Assembly (NCBI GenBank): GCA_946479785.1
Contig: CAMLHQ010000001.1
Span: 1 to 64,000 of the forward strand
DNA from: an uncultured Nitrospira sp.
GTDB taxonomy: Bacteria > Nitrospirota > Nitrospiria > Nitrospirales > Nitrospiraceae
Direction: 5' to 3'
DNA: 64,000 bases
The notes beneath the pieces were generated by a model that saw nothing but the letters and a program-made list of their open reading frames with translations, did no database searches and was not told where the DNA came from. How positions within the stretch are numbered: the first letter of the stretch is position 1; each line of letters starts with the position of its first letter. Shown here piece after piece: positions 43,378 to 52,190 of this stretch. A program made the translations under genes and the position numbers.

Positions 43378-43421
43378 CCAACCGTTCGTCACTCGTCCAA
43401 CAAACAAAACCAGGACGCCCA

Positions 43422-43545
43422 CAGGCTGTTCAAAAAGGCCGTCCAGCAAGGCCGCAGCGAGCGAAGAGGTGAAGCGTACTTTGTGCCGTACGTTGAGCCT
43501 CTAAGCGATGCGAGAACGTCGCTGGCAGACTTTTTCAACAGCCTG
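43422..43545 (-). repeat. Stop-anchored hairpin element, copy 7 (inside the end of mpg)
   Basis: Element of 124 bp. Outer arms CAGGCTGTTCAAAAAG and CTTTTTCAACAGCCTG pair except for the C-C mismatch. The core reads AAGGCCGCAGCGAGCG and GCGATGCGAGAACGTCGCTGG. The inner stem is AGAGG/CCTCT around GCGTAC/GTACGT. The outer arm encodes the last three residues and the TGA of the alkyladenine glycosylase gene. Confidence 0.88.
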
Positions 43546-44074
43546 CTATTCTAAATCGATAGGGCTTCTTGGCCCACGCTCCCGCATAGCCGACACCGAT
43601 CCTCGGAAACGTTCTGATTTCCTCACGCGAGATCTTCGTCCCTCTGTCCTCGAACCAGAGCTGTACGCCACTGGTCATATCGATGCGGTTCAACGATCGA
43701 TCGACGTCGAGCGCGCGACAGAGGCGTCCGGGTCCATCGATCAACTCGCCGTCGATCTCCACCGCCCTGATCAGGACCGCCGCAGGGTACTCGGCCTCTT
43801 CCGTCACCACATTCAAGCAATGGTACATGCCGTAAATCAGATAGACATAGGAGATTCCAGGCGGACCGAACAGCACGTCGGTCCTGGGCGTCCGTCCCTT
43901 CGATGCATGGCAGGCCTTGTCGTGCGGCCCGACATAGGCCTCGACTTCGACGATTTTTCCCGCAATCGTCCCCTTGCCGTTCTTTCGCACCAAATACTTG
44001 CCCACAAGTGAACGAGCGACAACAAGTGTCGAGCGATCGAAGTATTTCGATGGAAGAATTCGTCTTTCCGGCAT
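43535..44074 (-). CDS. Alkyladenine DNA glycosylase (3-methyladenine glycosylase, AAG/MPG family)
   Basis: Base-excision repair enzyme of about 179 residues removing alkylated purines. Family motifs present: FDRSTLVVARSLVGKYLVR, IVEVEAYVGPHDKACHA (with the catalytic Glu), YVYLIYGMYHCLNVV and VLIRAVEI, then GPGRLCRAL. The frame starts at 44119 or 44074; the shorter start is preferred. The last three residues (Ala-Gly-Cys) and stop come from a hairpin element, so the original C-terminus may have been altered. Confidence 0.9.
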   Translation of the reverse strand: MPERRILPSKYFDRSTLVVARSLVGKYLVRKNGKGTIAGKIVEVEAYVGPHDKACHASKGRTPRTDVLFGPPGISYVYLIYGMYHCLNVVTEEAEYPAAVLIRAVEIDGELIDGPGRLCRALDVDRSLNRIDMTSGVQLWFEDRGTKISREEIRTFPRIGVGYAGAWAKKPYRFRIAGC

Positions 44075-44153
44075 GATGTTGGTCACTGCGATTGTAATAC
44101 AGGCCGCTCGAAATGGCATCTAGCTGGTCGGACAAATGGCTCCTGATCCGCTC

Positions 44154-46196
44154 TTAAAAATACCATGCCACCCCGCCCATAACCATTCGAGGATTTCCTG
44201 GAACAAAATGAAGATCTGTTACAGGCTGGGTTTCATTTCGCAGTTGCGACGCAAAGGCAAACGTCGCCTGCTCCCATTGCGTATTAAAGAGGTTTTGCAT
44301 GAAGGCAAACGCTTCCATGCGGCCGTACGGCAGCTTGATCGGAAGTTTATATCGCTCAGAAAGATCGAAGGTGATCCAGGATGGCGACTTGACGCTGCGA
44401 TCTTCGATTAACGGTCGGACCCCGAGATACGTCGCTTGCAACTGAGAGGTGAGTCCTTCCGGCCACCTCAAGATCACCGCTCCATAGGCCGTCAATTCCG
44501 GCGCCAGCGGGATGGCATCGCCGTTCCGGAATTCGGCTTTGGTCCAGGTGAAGCTGCCGTTTATGTACAGCGGCCCCCAGATTTGCCCTCGAGCAGCGAC
44601 TTCCAGACCTCGCCGCCTACTGGCGCCTCGAATTTCCGTGGTGCCATCGTCGCCGACGAACACGAGCTCCGATTGTAGGTCCAGCTGCCAAGCCGTCGCG
44701 ATCAATTCGAGGCCGTCAGATCCCCACGGCTTCGAGCGCACACCGACCTCGTAGCTCCTCGCGCGCGCGAGCGGCGCAGCGCCCGGTGCCACGGCCGAGC
44801 GAGCGTCATTACTGTGATAGCCTTCTCCGTAGTTGACGAAGAATTCCGTGGCAGCCCAGGGACCGAGGATCACGTTCATCTTGGGCAACACAATATCGGT
44901 GGTCGTCCTGCCTGCCGGTCGATCAGTACAAGCTATACAGCGGTTCCGAACGTCGAACGTAAACGTTTCAGCACGCAGACCTCCGGCTAACCGCATCCAC
45001 GTTGTCGGCTGGATCTCCGCCTTGACGAACGGCGCATAGGATGCCTCAAGCACGTCGCTGTCCGTGGTGGTGCCGATTGGTGTGCGCTTCGTTTGGGTTC
45101 CGAGCCGCGCATGGATGTCGTCTACTCTCGTTTGAAATCCGATCGTGCCAATGGTCGGCATGCTCAGCAACTCCCCGCGTTGCTTGTATCCGAGGTCTCC
45201 GCCATACACGATGCGACGATCGGATTGTTGAATGCCGTCCCCGTTGATGGGGTCGTTCAGGAAAAACGTAAAATTCGTAAACAGATCCAGGCGGTAATAC
45301 TGGCCGTATGCATTCGCGAAGAACTGGCCGCCGGACGACGTATCGTAGTGATAATTCAATCGGGCAGTGCTGCGGAGCGTCTTGCCTCCTTCCGAGGGAT
45401 CGATGGCGCCGAACCGGTCGAGCGTGCCGTCCTGCACCGCTCGAAGAGGAATCTCACCCGAAGCATTCCACTCTGACTTCAGAAAGGTGCCGGTCAGACT
45501 CAATTCGTCCCGGCTGGTCAAGTTGGTGGTCATTTTTCCGAACAGGTTGGCCCGAAAGTACCGGTTGTCGTTCTGGAATGGACCATTGGTGTAATAGCCT
45601 TCCGCCGCGAACAAGGTGCGAACCTTGTCCTTGGTGGGGGAGAACATGAGCAAATATCGCTGAGTATCGAACTGTCCACCGGCTGCCTGGACAATCCCCT
45701 CTTGCACTACTTGTCGGGTCCTGAAATTTACCGCCCCCGCAGTGGCAAAGTCGCCGTACTCTGGGAGATAGGCTCCTTTGTACACGTCGAGCCCTTCGAT
45801 GGTTTCCGGAATAATGAAGTTGAGATCGGTATAACCTTGCCCGTGCGCATGAGTGCGCAGGTTGATAGGCATGCCGTCGTTAAAAAATGCAACGTCGGTA
45901 CCGTGGTCCGCATCGAACCCACGGAGAAAGTATTGATCGGCTTTCCCCGCGCCCCCGGAATGTTCCACCGCGATGAAGCCCGGAATCAGACGCAGGACCT
46001 GTGCGGGCCGTCCTTGCGGTTGCAAAAGAATTTCTTTGTCAGGAATGAACTGCTGGGATGATGCGGCAACGGGCCGTTCGCCGACCACCGACACCTCCGG
46101 GACCTCAACGACCTCTGCATCCGGGTCATGAGCGAAGACAAAAGATGGCAGGATGATGAGGCAGACCACAACCCACGCGGCAACGAACTGAGCCAT
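44154..46196 (-). CDS. TonB-dependent outer-membrane receptor, probably for nickel
   Basis: A 680-residue receptor. A signal peptide (cleavage near VFA/HD) is followed by a plug domain (about residues 35-160; GGAGKADQYFLRGFDADHG, IPETIEGLDVYKGAYLPEYG) and a 22-strand barrel ending in aromatic Phe. The N-terminal mature HDPDAEVVEVPEVSVVGERP resembles a TonB-box region. nikR lies immediately upstream on the same strand, which suggests Ni-regulated uptake of a nickel chelate. The substrate is inferred from this context only. Confidence 0.9.
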   Translation of the reverse strand: MAQFVAAWVVVCLIILPSFVFAHDPDAEVVEVPEVSVVGERPVAASSQQFIPDKEILLQPQGRPAQVLRLIPGFIAVEHSGGAGKADQYFLRGFDADHGTDVAFFNDGMPINLRTHAHGQGYTDLNFIIPETIEGLDVYKGAYLPEYGDFATAGAVNFRTRQVVQEGIVQAAGGQFDTQRYLLMFSPTKDKVRTLFAAEGYYTNGPFQNDNRYFRANLFGKMTTNLTSRDELSLTGTFLKSEWNASGEIPLRAVQDGTLDRFGAIDPSEGGKTLRSTARLNYHYDTSSGGQFFANAYGQYYRLDLFTNFTFFLNDPINGDGIQQSDRRIVYGGDLGYKQRGELLSMPTIGTIGFQTRVDDIHARLGTQTKRTPIGTTTDSDVLEASYAPFVKAEIQPTTWMRLAGGLRAETFTFDVRNRCIACTDRPAGRTTTDIVLPKMNVILGPWAATEFFVNYGEGYHSNDARSAVAPGAAPLARARSYEVGVRSKPWGSDGLELIATAWQLDLQSELVFVGDDGTTEIRGASRRRGLEVAARGQIWGPLYINGSFTWTKAEFRNGDAIPLAPELTAYGAVILRWPEGLTSQLQATYLGVRPLIEDRSVKSPSWITFDLSERYKLPIKLPYGRMEAFAFMQNLFNTQWEQATFAFASQLRNETQPVTDLHFVPGNPRMVMGGVAWYF

Positions 46197-46204
46197 ACCA
46201 GGGC

Positions 46205-46627
46205 TCAGCTCAATCCCTTGCCGCTCGTCGTCATCGTGAGCTTCCCATGCTTGACACCCTTGACGCTGATCAGGGCATCTGCAACTTTTCTCACCTCAGA
46301 TCCCTTGCCTTTCACAACCAGGACTTCAAGACAGTGCTGATGATCGAGATGGACGTGCATGCCTGCCATGATGTGACCCTGGAAGTCGTGTTGGATGTGG
46401 GTGAGCTTCCGGCTGAGGTCCCGCACATGATGGTCGTAGACGAAAGTAATCGTCGCAACCGCTTCACGGTCCGTATCGCTGCGCCATTCCTCACTCACGA
46501 GCTGACCGCGGATGAGATCGCGAAGCGCTTCCGAACGCGTGGCATATTTCCGACGCCTGACGATCCTATCGAAGTCGTCCAGAAGATGACGGTCCAATGA
46601 AACACCAAAACGCACGAGCTTCTTCAT
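46205..46627 (-). CDS. nikR: Nickel-responsive transcriptional regulator NikR
   Basis: A 140-residue ribbon-helix-helix regulator with a C-terminal ACT-like metal domain. The N-terminus RFGVSLDRHLLDDFDRIV is the DNA-binding part. The high-affinity Ni ligands match the NikR set: His in THIQHD, HVH and Cys in HCLEVLVVKG. The gene is eight bases before the TonB receptor gene, so NikR controls its own operon. Tandem 13-base repeats over its promoter are the candidate operator. Confidence 0.94.
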   Translation of the reverse strand: MKKLVRFGVSLDRHLLDDFDRIVRRRKYATRSEALRDLIRGQLVSEEWRSDTDREAVATITFVYDHHVRDLSRKLTHIQHDFQGHIMAGMHVHLDHQHCLEVLVVKGKGSEVRKVADALISVKGVKHGKLTMTTSGKGLS

Positions 46628-46635
46628 AGCAGTGA

Positions 46636-46668
46636 TGCTACGTTTATAAAATTCGTGCTACGAATATA
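46636..46668. promoter_or_regulatory. Candidate NikR operator: two direct 13-base repeats, 20 bp apart
   Basis: TGCTACGTTTATA (46636-46648) and TGCTACGAATATA (46656-46668) match at 11 of 13 positions and start exactly 20 bp apart, two helical turns, starting nine bases upstream of the nikR start. Known E. coli NikR sites are GTATGA-N16-TCATAC palindromes; this one is direct rather than inverted, so the assignment is by position. Confidence 0.5.
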
Positions 46669-46734
46669 GCGACAGGGCCGGGACGAGTCAACTCGCTATC
46701 GCGATGAGAGGACAGGATGAAGGGGCCGGCCTGC

Positions 46735-48147
46735 TTATTCGCCCCGAACGGGGATGTAGATGATGGTGCCCTGCCGATTGACGAGCAGAAGGGCAAGATC
46801 GCTGGATTTCATGGGATCGGCGAGGCGCTGAAACGTGGAAAAATTAGAGATCGGCTGACGGTTCAGTTCTAAAATGATGTCCCCGGGCTGAAGACCCGAG
46901 GATTCTGCCGAGCTTCCCTCCTCGATATCGGTCACGACGACGCCGCTATTGACCGGCAAGTCCATTTGGCGGGCCAGCGGAGGCGTGATGTCGTCGAACA
47001 CGACACCGGACAAGGGATGAGCGCCCGACCCCGACGCGGCTTCAGTCTGGCTCTTCTTAGCGCGTTCACGCGGCGCTTCTTGCACCGTCAGATCAACTTG
47101 AATCGTCTTGCCGTCCCTGACGAGATCCAGCCGGTGCTTGCTGCCGATCGCGGCGGCGGCGATCAAGTTGCGAAGATGCCCGCTATCCATCACATCGCGT
47201 CCGTCGAATCGCTCAACGACATCGCCTCGTTTGAGTCCGGCTTTTTCAGCGGACCCCTTCGCCTGCAAGTCGGTCACGATCGCGCCCTTCACGTCGGGCA
47301 ATCGGAAGACTTTTCCTAACAGCGGCGTGACGTCCTGCGTCGAAGCGCCAAGAAAACCGCGTACGACGCGGCCGGTCTTGATAAGGCTCTGCATGGCCGC
47401 CCGAGCCATGTTGCTGGGGATGGCAAACCCGACGCCGACACTTCCTCCTGTGGGGCTCGCGATAGCCGTATTGATGCCGACTAGTTCGCCATTCGTGTTC
47501 ACGAGCGCACCCCCGGAATTTCCTGGATTGATCGGCGCGTCCGTTTGAATAAAGTCTTCGAAGTCAGCCACCCCGACATCCGCCCGCCCGACGGCGCTGA
47601 CGATCCCGAACGTGACCGTACGGCTTAATCCCAGTGGATTCCCGATTGCCAGCACAAAGTCTCCGACAGCAAGGTTGCTGGAATCTCCCCAAGGCACCGT
47701 CGGTAAATTTGTGGCTTGAATCTTGACGACCGCCACATCGGTTTTCGGATCGGTGGCGACCACCTTTCCCTTGAACTGCCGCCGGTCGGCTAAAATCACT
47801 TCGACATCCAAGGCGTCGGCGACAACGTGATTGTTGGTGATGAGATAGCCATCGGACGACACGATGACTCCTGAACCTTGACCATATTGACGCCGCGCGG
47901 GCGGCTCTTTGAACAGGCCGAACGGCAGTGTTTCATCGCTGAAGGCCTGGTCGCGCACCATCACCGTCGAGGCGATGCTGACGACGGCCGGGATTACCTT
48001 CGATGCCGTGCTCTTGACCTGACTTTGGAGATCATTTCCGCCCACGACAGGAATCAACCGGCCGGACGCCCAAACAGAGCCATTCAGAGCGAGCGTGAGC
48101 AGCCCTGCAATCACCACTCGCAGCATCGGGAACATAGGGACCGGCAT
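46735..48147 (-). CDS. DegP/HtrA family periplasmic serine protease
   Basis: A 470-residue protease/chaperone. Signal peptide to about residue 28, then a trypsin-like domain with catalytic His (ITNNHVVADA), Asp (KTDVAVVKI) and Ser (PINPGNSGGALV), followed by two PDZ domains (about residues 265-350 and 375-470; GLKRGDVVERFDG, GLQPGDIILELNRQ). It should degrade or refold misfolded envelope proteins. The linker between PDZ domains is Lys/Glu/Ser-rich. Confidence 0.95.
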   Translation of the reverse strand: MPVPMFPMLRVVIAGLLTLALNGSVWASGRLIPVVGGNDLQSQVKSTASKVIPAVVSIASTVMVRDQAFSDETLPFGLFKEPPARRQYGQGSGVIVSSDGYLITNNHVVADALDVEVILADRRQFKGKVVATDPKTDVAVVKIQATNLPTVPWGDSSNLAVGDFVLAIGNPLGLSRTVTFGIVSAVGRADVGVADFEDFIQTDAPINPGNSGGALVNTNGELVGINTAIASPTGGSVGVGFAIPSNMARAAMQSLIKTGRVVRGFLGASTQDVTPLLGKVFRLPDVKGAIVTDLQAKGSAEKAGLKRGDVVERFDGRDVMDSGHLRNLIAAAAIGSKHRLDLVRDGKTIQVDLTVQEAPRERAKKSQTEAASGSGAHPLSGVVFDDITPPLARQMDLPVNSGVVVTDIEEGSSAESSGLQPGDIILELNRQPISNFSTFQRLADPMKSSDLALLLVNRQGTIIYIPVRGE

Positions 48148-48222
48148 ACAACCCTTTCTACTGATTCATGAGTGAGGGAGAAAGAAATGTCGTAGCCTAA
48201 CATGTGGGCGGAGAGGACGCAC

Positions 48223-50763
48223 TCATAATTCTACATGGCGCAGCCGGAGCGCATTAGCAATCACGGACACGGAACTGAACGTCATGGCAGCACTTGCTAT
48301 CATGGGATTCAACAGCAGGCCCCAGAGCGGATACAGCACTCCCGCCGCAATCGGCACGCCCACCATATTATAGACAAACGCGAAAAAGAGGTTTTGCCTG
48401 ATGTTCCTCATGGTCGCCTGGCTCAACCGTTTGGCCCTCACAAGCGCCCGCAGATCGCCCTTGACCAATGTGATCCCCGCGCTCTCCATCGCAATGTCGG
48501 TGCCGGTACCCATGGCAATCCCCACATCGGCCAGCGCCAATGCCGGGGCATCATTGATGCCATCGCCGGCCATTGCCACGACGCGGCCTTGAGATTTCAG
48601 CTCGGCTATGATGCGTCCCTTTTGATCCGGTAACACCGACGCATGGACCTCTGCGATCCCCACCTGCTTCGCCACGGCATCCGCCGTGAGCTGGTGATCT
48701 CCCGTCACTATCACCAGGCGTACGCCCTGTTCCTTCAACAGACGCACAGCCTCCACGGTCGATGATTTCACCGGATCCGCTACCCCCAAAAGACCGGCGG
48801 CCTTGCCGTCGATCGCCACAAAGACCGTCGTCTGACCGTCTCCCCTCAATAACGCCGCTTCTTCTTCCAAGACCGCCAAGCTCTGGTCGGCCACCTCCAG
48901 GCGTTCTCTCAATAGCGCAACTGTGCCGACCGCCACGTGATGTTGTTCCACGACACCCGACACTCCGTAGCCCGTCAGCGAATGGAATTCCTGGACTGGA
49001 CTCAATGTCAGCTGTCGATGTTCCGCTCCGGAGACGACGGCGGAGGCCAACGGATGTTCGCTCCGTCGCTCTAAACTTGCCGCGAGACGAAGGACATCGA
49101 CATCTCGCCAGGGTGGCACAAAGCGTATGGAAACGAGTTTGGGTTTTCCTTCGGTCAATGTACCGGTCTTGTCGAACACGAGGGTGTCCACCTTTCCAAG
49201 CACCTCGAGCGCCTCGGCCTTCCGAACTAAGACCCCCGCTGTCGCTCCACGCCCAGTTCCCACCATGATCGACATCGGCGTCGCCAACCCCAACGCGCAG
49301 GGACAGGCGATGATCAACACCGCCACTGCATTGACCAACGCATAGGCCAGTTTGGGCTCCGGTCCCCACACCGCCCACGCTACTGCAGTTACGATCGAGG
49401 CGGCGACCACAAGCGGCACAAAGTACGCCGCAGTCACATCGGCGATCCGTTGGATCGGTGCCCTCGTCCGCTGAGCCTCACTCACCATTTGGACGATGCG
49501 CGCCAGCAAGGTCTCGCGTCCCACCCGCTGCGCCCGCATGAGGATACTGCCGGTCCCATTGATGGTTCCGGCTGTCACGAAAGCTCCCACCGTTTTTTCA
49601 ACCGGCAAGGGTTCTCCCGTCACCATCGACTCATCAATGGCTGTCGTGCCTTCGATGACGACACCATCGACCGGCACCCGTTCGCCTGGACGAACGCGCA
49701 ATCGATCACCGACCCGCACCTGATCGAGCGGCACATCCGTCTCACGACCATCTTGTTCCACTCGTCTGGCAGTTTTCGGCGCCAGGCCAAGTAACGCTTT
49801 CATTGCGGACGTGGTTTGACTGCGCGCCCGCAATTCCAACACCTGCCCCAACAAGACCAGCACCGTGATTATGGCCGCCGCTTCAAAATAGACCGCAATC
49901 GATCCATCGTGTGCGCGGAACGAGGCCGGGAGCGCGGCAGGCGCAATGGTCGCTACCGTACTATAGAGATAGGCTGCGCCGGTTCCCATCCCGATCAGCG
50001 TGAACATGTTCGGCGCCTGATTGACAATCGACATCCACGCACGCTCGAAAAATGGCCACCCGGCCCACAGCACGACCGGTGTAGCCAGCAGCCATTGAAT
50101 CCAATTTTTCGCTGAGGCAGAAACAATCTGCTGAAGCGGCCGGCCTGGAATCATGTCAGCCATTGCCAACATCATCACGAGCAAGGCCGGTCCCAGACTG
50201 ATCCAGAACCGCCTCGTCATATCTTGAAGCTCTGGATTCGGCCCCTCCTCCAACGACACAACTTTTGGTTCCAGCGCCATGCCGCAAATCCGGCAAAACC
50301 CCGGCTTGGTTTCGAGGACCTCAGGATCCATCGGGCAGATGTATTCGACGGTGGCGCCGGGTGGAACGACCGCTGGTTTTGGCGTTCGCCGTGCAGGTGG
50401 AGTCAGATAGCGGGATGGGTCGTCACGAAACTTTGCCAAACAGCCTTGCGAGCAGAAGTAGTAGGTCTTGCCCTCATGCACGTGAGAGCCAGCGGCCTTC
50501 TCCGGCTGCACGGTCATGCCGCAGACCGGATCGATGTGTCCGACTTCACCGGTTGGAGAAGACGGCATCATCATCGAAAGGGTTTTCTTCTTGCCGAGTG
50601 TGATCAACCCTGGCGCTGCCGATTGTATGGCTTGTTCGGGATCGGATTTGAACGTCTCAAGGCAGGAGGTGGCACAGAAGTAGTAGGTGACTCCCTTGTA
50701 ATCGTATTGTCCGGCGGCGGTCGCCGGATCGACAGTCATGCCGCAAATGGGGTCGATGGCCAT
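48223..50763 (-). CDS. copA: Copper-type P1B ATPase with two N-terminal YHS domains
   Basis: An 846-residue heavy-metal exporter. Two YHS-type metal domains open the protein ([11 protein letters not shown]...[12 protein letters not shown] and [11 protein letters not shown]...[12 protein letters not shown]), then a CPMDPEVL...[10 protein letters not shown] heavy-metal module, instead of the usual CxxC HMA domains. The core has the CPC motif in [12 protein letters not shown], the phosphorylation site [16 protein letters not shown] and [13 protein letters not shown] points to Cu(I) or Ag(I). A thioredoxin-like gene is upstream on the same strand. Confidence 0.92.
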   Translation of the reverse strand: MAIDPICGMTVDPATAAGQYDYKGVTYYFCATSCLETFKSDPEQAIQSAAPGLITLGKKKTLSMMMPSSPTGEVGHIDPVCGMTVQPEKAAGSHVHEGKTYYFCSQGCLAKFRDDPSRYLTPPARRTPKPAVVPPGATVEYICPMDPEVLETKPGFCRICGMALEPKVVSLEEGPNPELQDMTRRFWISLGPALLVMMLAMADMIPGRPLQQIVSASAKNWIQWLLATPVVLWAGWPFFERAWMSIVNQAPNMFTLIGMGTGAAYLYSTVATIAPAALPASFRAHDGSIAVYFEAAAIITVLVLLGQVLELRARSQTTSAMKALLGLAPKTARRVEQDGRETDVPLDQVRVGDRLRVRPGERVPVDGVVIEGTTAIDESMVTGEPLPVEKTVGAFVTAGTINGTGSILMRAQRVGRETLLARIVQMVSEAQRTRAPIQRIADVTAAYFVPLVVAASIVTAVAWAVWGPEPKLAYALVNAVAVLIIACPCALGLATPMSIMVGTGRGATAGVLVRKAEALEVLGKVDTLVFDKTGTLTEGKPKLVSIRFVPPWRDVDVLRLAASLERRSEHPLASAVVSGAEHRQLTLSPVQEFHSLTGYGVSGVVEQHHVAVGTVALLRERLEVADQSLAVLEEEAALLRGDGQTTVFVAIDGKAAGLLGVADPVKSSTVEAVRLLKEQGVRLVIVTGDHQLTADAVAKQVGIAEVHASVLPDQKGRIIAELKSQGRVVAMAGDGINDAPALALADVGIAMGTGTDIAMESAGITLVKGDLRALVRAKRLSQATMRNIRQNLFFAFVYNMVGVPIAAGVLYPLWGLLLNPMIASAAMTFSSVSVIANALRLRHVEL

Positions 50764-50772
50764 TGTGACGCG

Positions 50773-51426
50773 TCACTTCTTTTTGTCCGCATCGAGGATG
50801 CTTTGAATCACGAGTTTCAGGTTTTCCGGATCGATTTTTTCAACTTTGATGTTGCCATCGAGGAGCAACGTGGGAGTTTGTTGCAACTTGATGCGCTCAC
50901 CCCACTTCTTTCCGTCTTCAAAGAGTTGAGCCGGCTTGCCGCTGGCCATGCCTTCTTCGAAAGCCTTGGGATCCAACCCGACTTCCCTGATGAGCAGCTC
51001 GCGCAACGAGCGGTCCAGCACACCCGTTACCTTGTCTTGGTGAATTGTGCGGAAGAGCACCTTCTTCATTTCATTACCCTTCCCCATCATCTTCGCCTGT
51101 TCATACATGTCAAAGGGCGTCGGCAGTTTTCCTCTGATCACCGGAAATCCCACCATCGTCGTTTCAAGCTTGTTCCCGAACTCTTTTTCGAGGATCGCCA
51201 ATCCTTCTCCGTCAAAATGGTGACAGTGCGGGCAGTAGAAATCCGCGAACTCGACCAACTTCACTTTTCCCGGTTGATGGGTGGACGGCTCGTCCTTCAG
51301 GATTTCAAATTGGCCTTTTAAATTGGGAGAGGCCGCCTGCGCCGAAGTCCCGTCCGCAAGTCCTACCGCCGACATTATCACCGCGCCCATCATCCACACC
51401 CACAACACGATCCTCGCCATATCCAC
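50773..51426 (-). CDS. DsbA-family thioredoxin-fold periplasmic protein
   Basis: A 217-residue protein with a signal peptide (about residues 1-31) and a DsbA-like fold. The active site is FADFYCPHCHHF (CPHC), and the cis-Pro loop is QTPTLLLDGN. The middle is helical, as in DsbA. It lies nine bases upstream of the copper ATPase gene and may oxidise or deliver copper-handling partners; that link is inference. Confidence 0.92.
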   Translation of the reverse strand: MDMARIVLWVWMMGAVIMSAVGLADGTSAQAASPNLKGQFEILKDEPSTHQPGKVKLVEFADFYCPHCHHFDGEGLAILEKEFGNKLETTMVGFPVIRGKLPTPFDMYEQAKMMGKGNEMKKVLFRTIHQDKVTGVLDRSLRELLIREVGLDPKAFEEGMASGKPAQLFEDGKKWGERIKLQQTPTLLLDGNIKVEKIDPENLKLVIQSILDADKKK

Positions 51427-51489
51427 TCCTTTCTCGCTTGATAAGCCAACGGCGTATTATATCGAATCCAGCCGCAACCTGCTCTTTGT

Positions 51490-51495
51490 TATAAT
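51490..51495 (+). promoter_or_regulatory. TATAAT -10 box suggesting a leaderless slp transcript
   Basis: A perfect TATAAT ends six bases before the ATG at 51502, so transcription would start at or next to the start codon. No good -35 hexamer is visible 17 bases upstream, and no ribosome site precedes the ATG; ATG 51517 is the alternative start. Confidence 0.4.
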
Positions 51496-51501
51496 TACGC
51501 G

Positions 51502-52041
51502 ATGCGTTCGAAATGGATGGTCTATGCGCTGGCTCTCTGTTTCTTTATCACCGGCTGTGCGTCATCCCAAGAAACGGAGGAAGGTTCAGCAGCCAACACA
51601 GTTTCATTTCTTCAAGTCAAAGCCGCTCCGGACTCCTTCAAAGGACAATCCGTCGTCTTTGGTGGACAAGTGCTGAGCGCCAGACGGTTGAAGGAGGGGA
51701 CGCGAATTGAAATTCTGCAGTTACCGCTCGACCGTTCCGGTTATCCCGGAACTGATCTGATGCAATCTCAAGGTCGTTTCGTCGCCATGCACAAAGACTT
51801 CCTGGACCCCGCAACCCTCCCCTATGGGACTCGAGTCACTGTGACGGGTGGCATCACAGGATCCGTCACGCTTCCACTCGATGAGACGGAGTACACCTAT
51901 CCCGTTGTGGAGACCAGGCATCTTCAAGTCTGGAGCGCCGCGGACAATGCCACGCAGCACAACCGGCCCTATGCGGGCCCCGGCCCCTATTGGGGGCCGT
52001 ATTACGGTCCATATGGGCGGCCCTGGCCGTACCGCTGGTGA
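51502..52041 (+). CDS. Slp-family outer-membrane lipoprotein
   Basis: A 179-residue lipoprotein. Signal peptide ends FITGC (lipobox). The mature domain has VSFLQVKAAPDSFKGQSVVF, GGQVLSARRLKEGTRIEI and LPLDETEYTYPVVETRHLQVW, matching Slp (carbon-starvation/stationary-phase lipoprotein) proteins. The C-terminus is a Gly-Pro-Tyr-rich tail (GPYWGPYYGPYGRPW), unusual for the family. A hairpin element begins directly after its stop codon. Confidence 0.88.
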   Translation: MRSKWMVYALALCFFITGCASSQETEEGSAANTVSFLQVKAAPDSFKGQSVVFGGQVLSARRLKEGTRIEILQLPLDRSGYPGTDLMQSQGRFVAMHKDFLDPATLPYGTRVTVTGGITGSVTLPLDETEYTYPVVETRHLQVWSAADNATQHNRPYAGPGPYWGPYYGPYGRPWPYRW

Positions 52042-52167
52042 GCAGGGTGTTGAAAAAGACCGTCAGGTTCGTTCTCGCTTCATTCAGACGCTCGACGTAC
52101 CGAACAGCGTACGCCTCGCCTCTTCATTCTCTGTGGCTTCGCTGAGCGGCCTTTTTGAACACCCTGC
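52042..52167 (+). repeat. Stop-anchored hairpin element, copy 8 (after slp)
   Basis: Element of 126 bp in the orientation opposite to most copies on the map, but the same relative to its gene. Outer arms GCAGGGTGTTGAAAAAG and CTTTTTGAACACCCTGC pair except for a G-G mismatch. On the minus strand the core reads AAGGCCGCTCAGCG and AAGCGAGAACGAACCTG. It begins at the base after the slp TGA. Confidence 0.85.
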
Positions 52168-52190
52168 GAATATTCTCGTTCCTCTCGCCG

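Noticed and set aside
3581..52167. Stop-anchored hairpins as integron attC sites
   Set aside because: attC sites keep conserved ends and a variable centre; here the ends vary and the centre is conserved. No integron integrase or cassette array is present.
3581..52167. Stop-anchored hairpins as ordinary intrinsic terminators
   Set aside because: They are 120-215 bp with a conserved core and the T-runs lie inside paired arms, unlike the simple terminator at 43339-43377.
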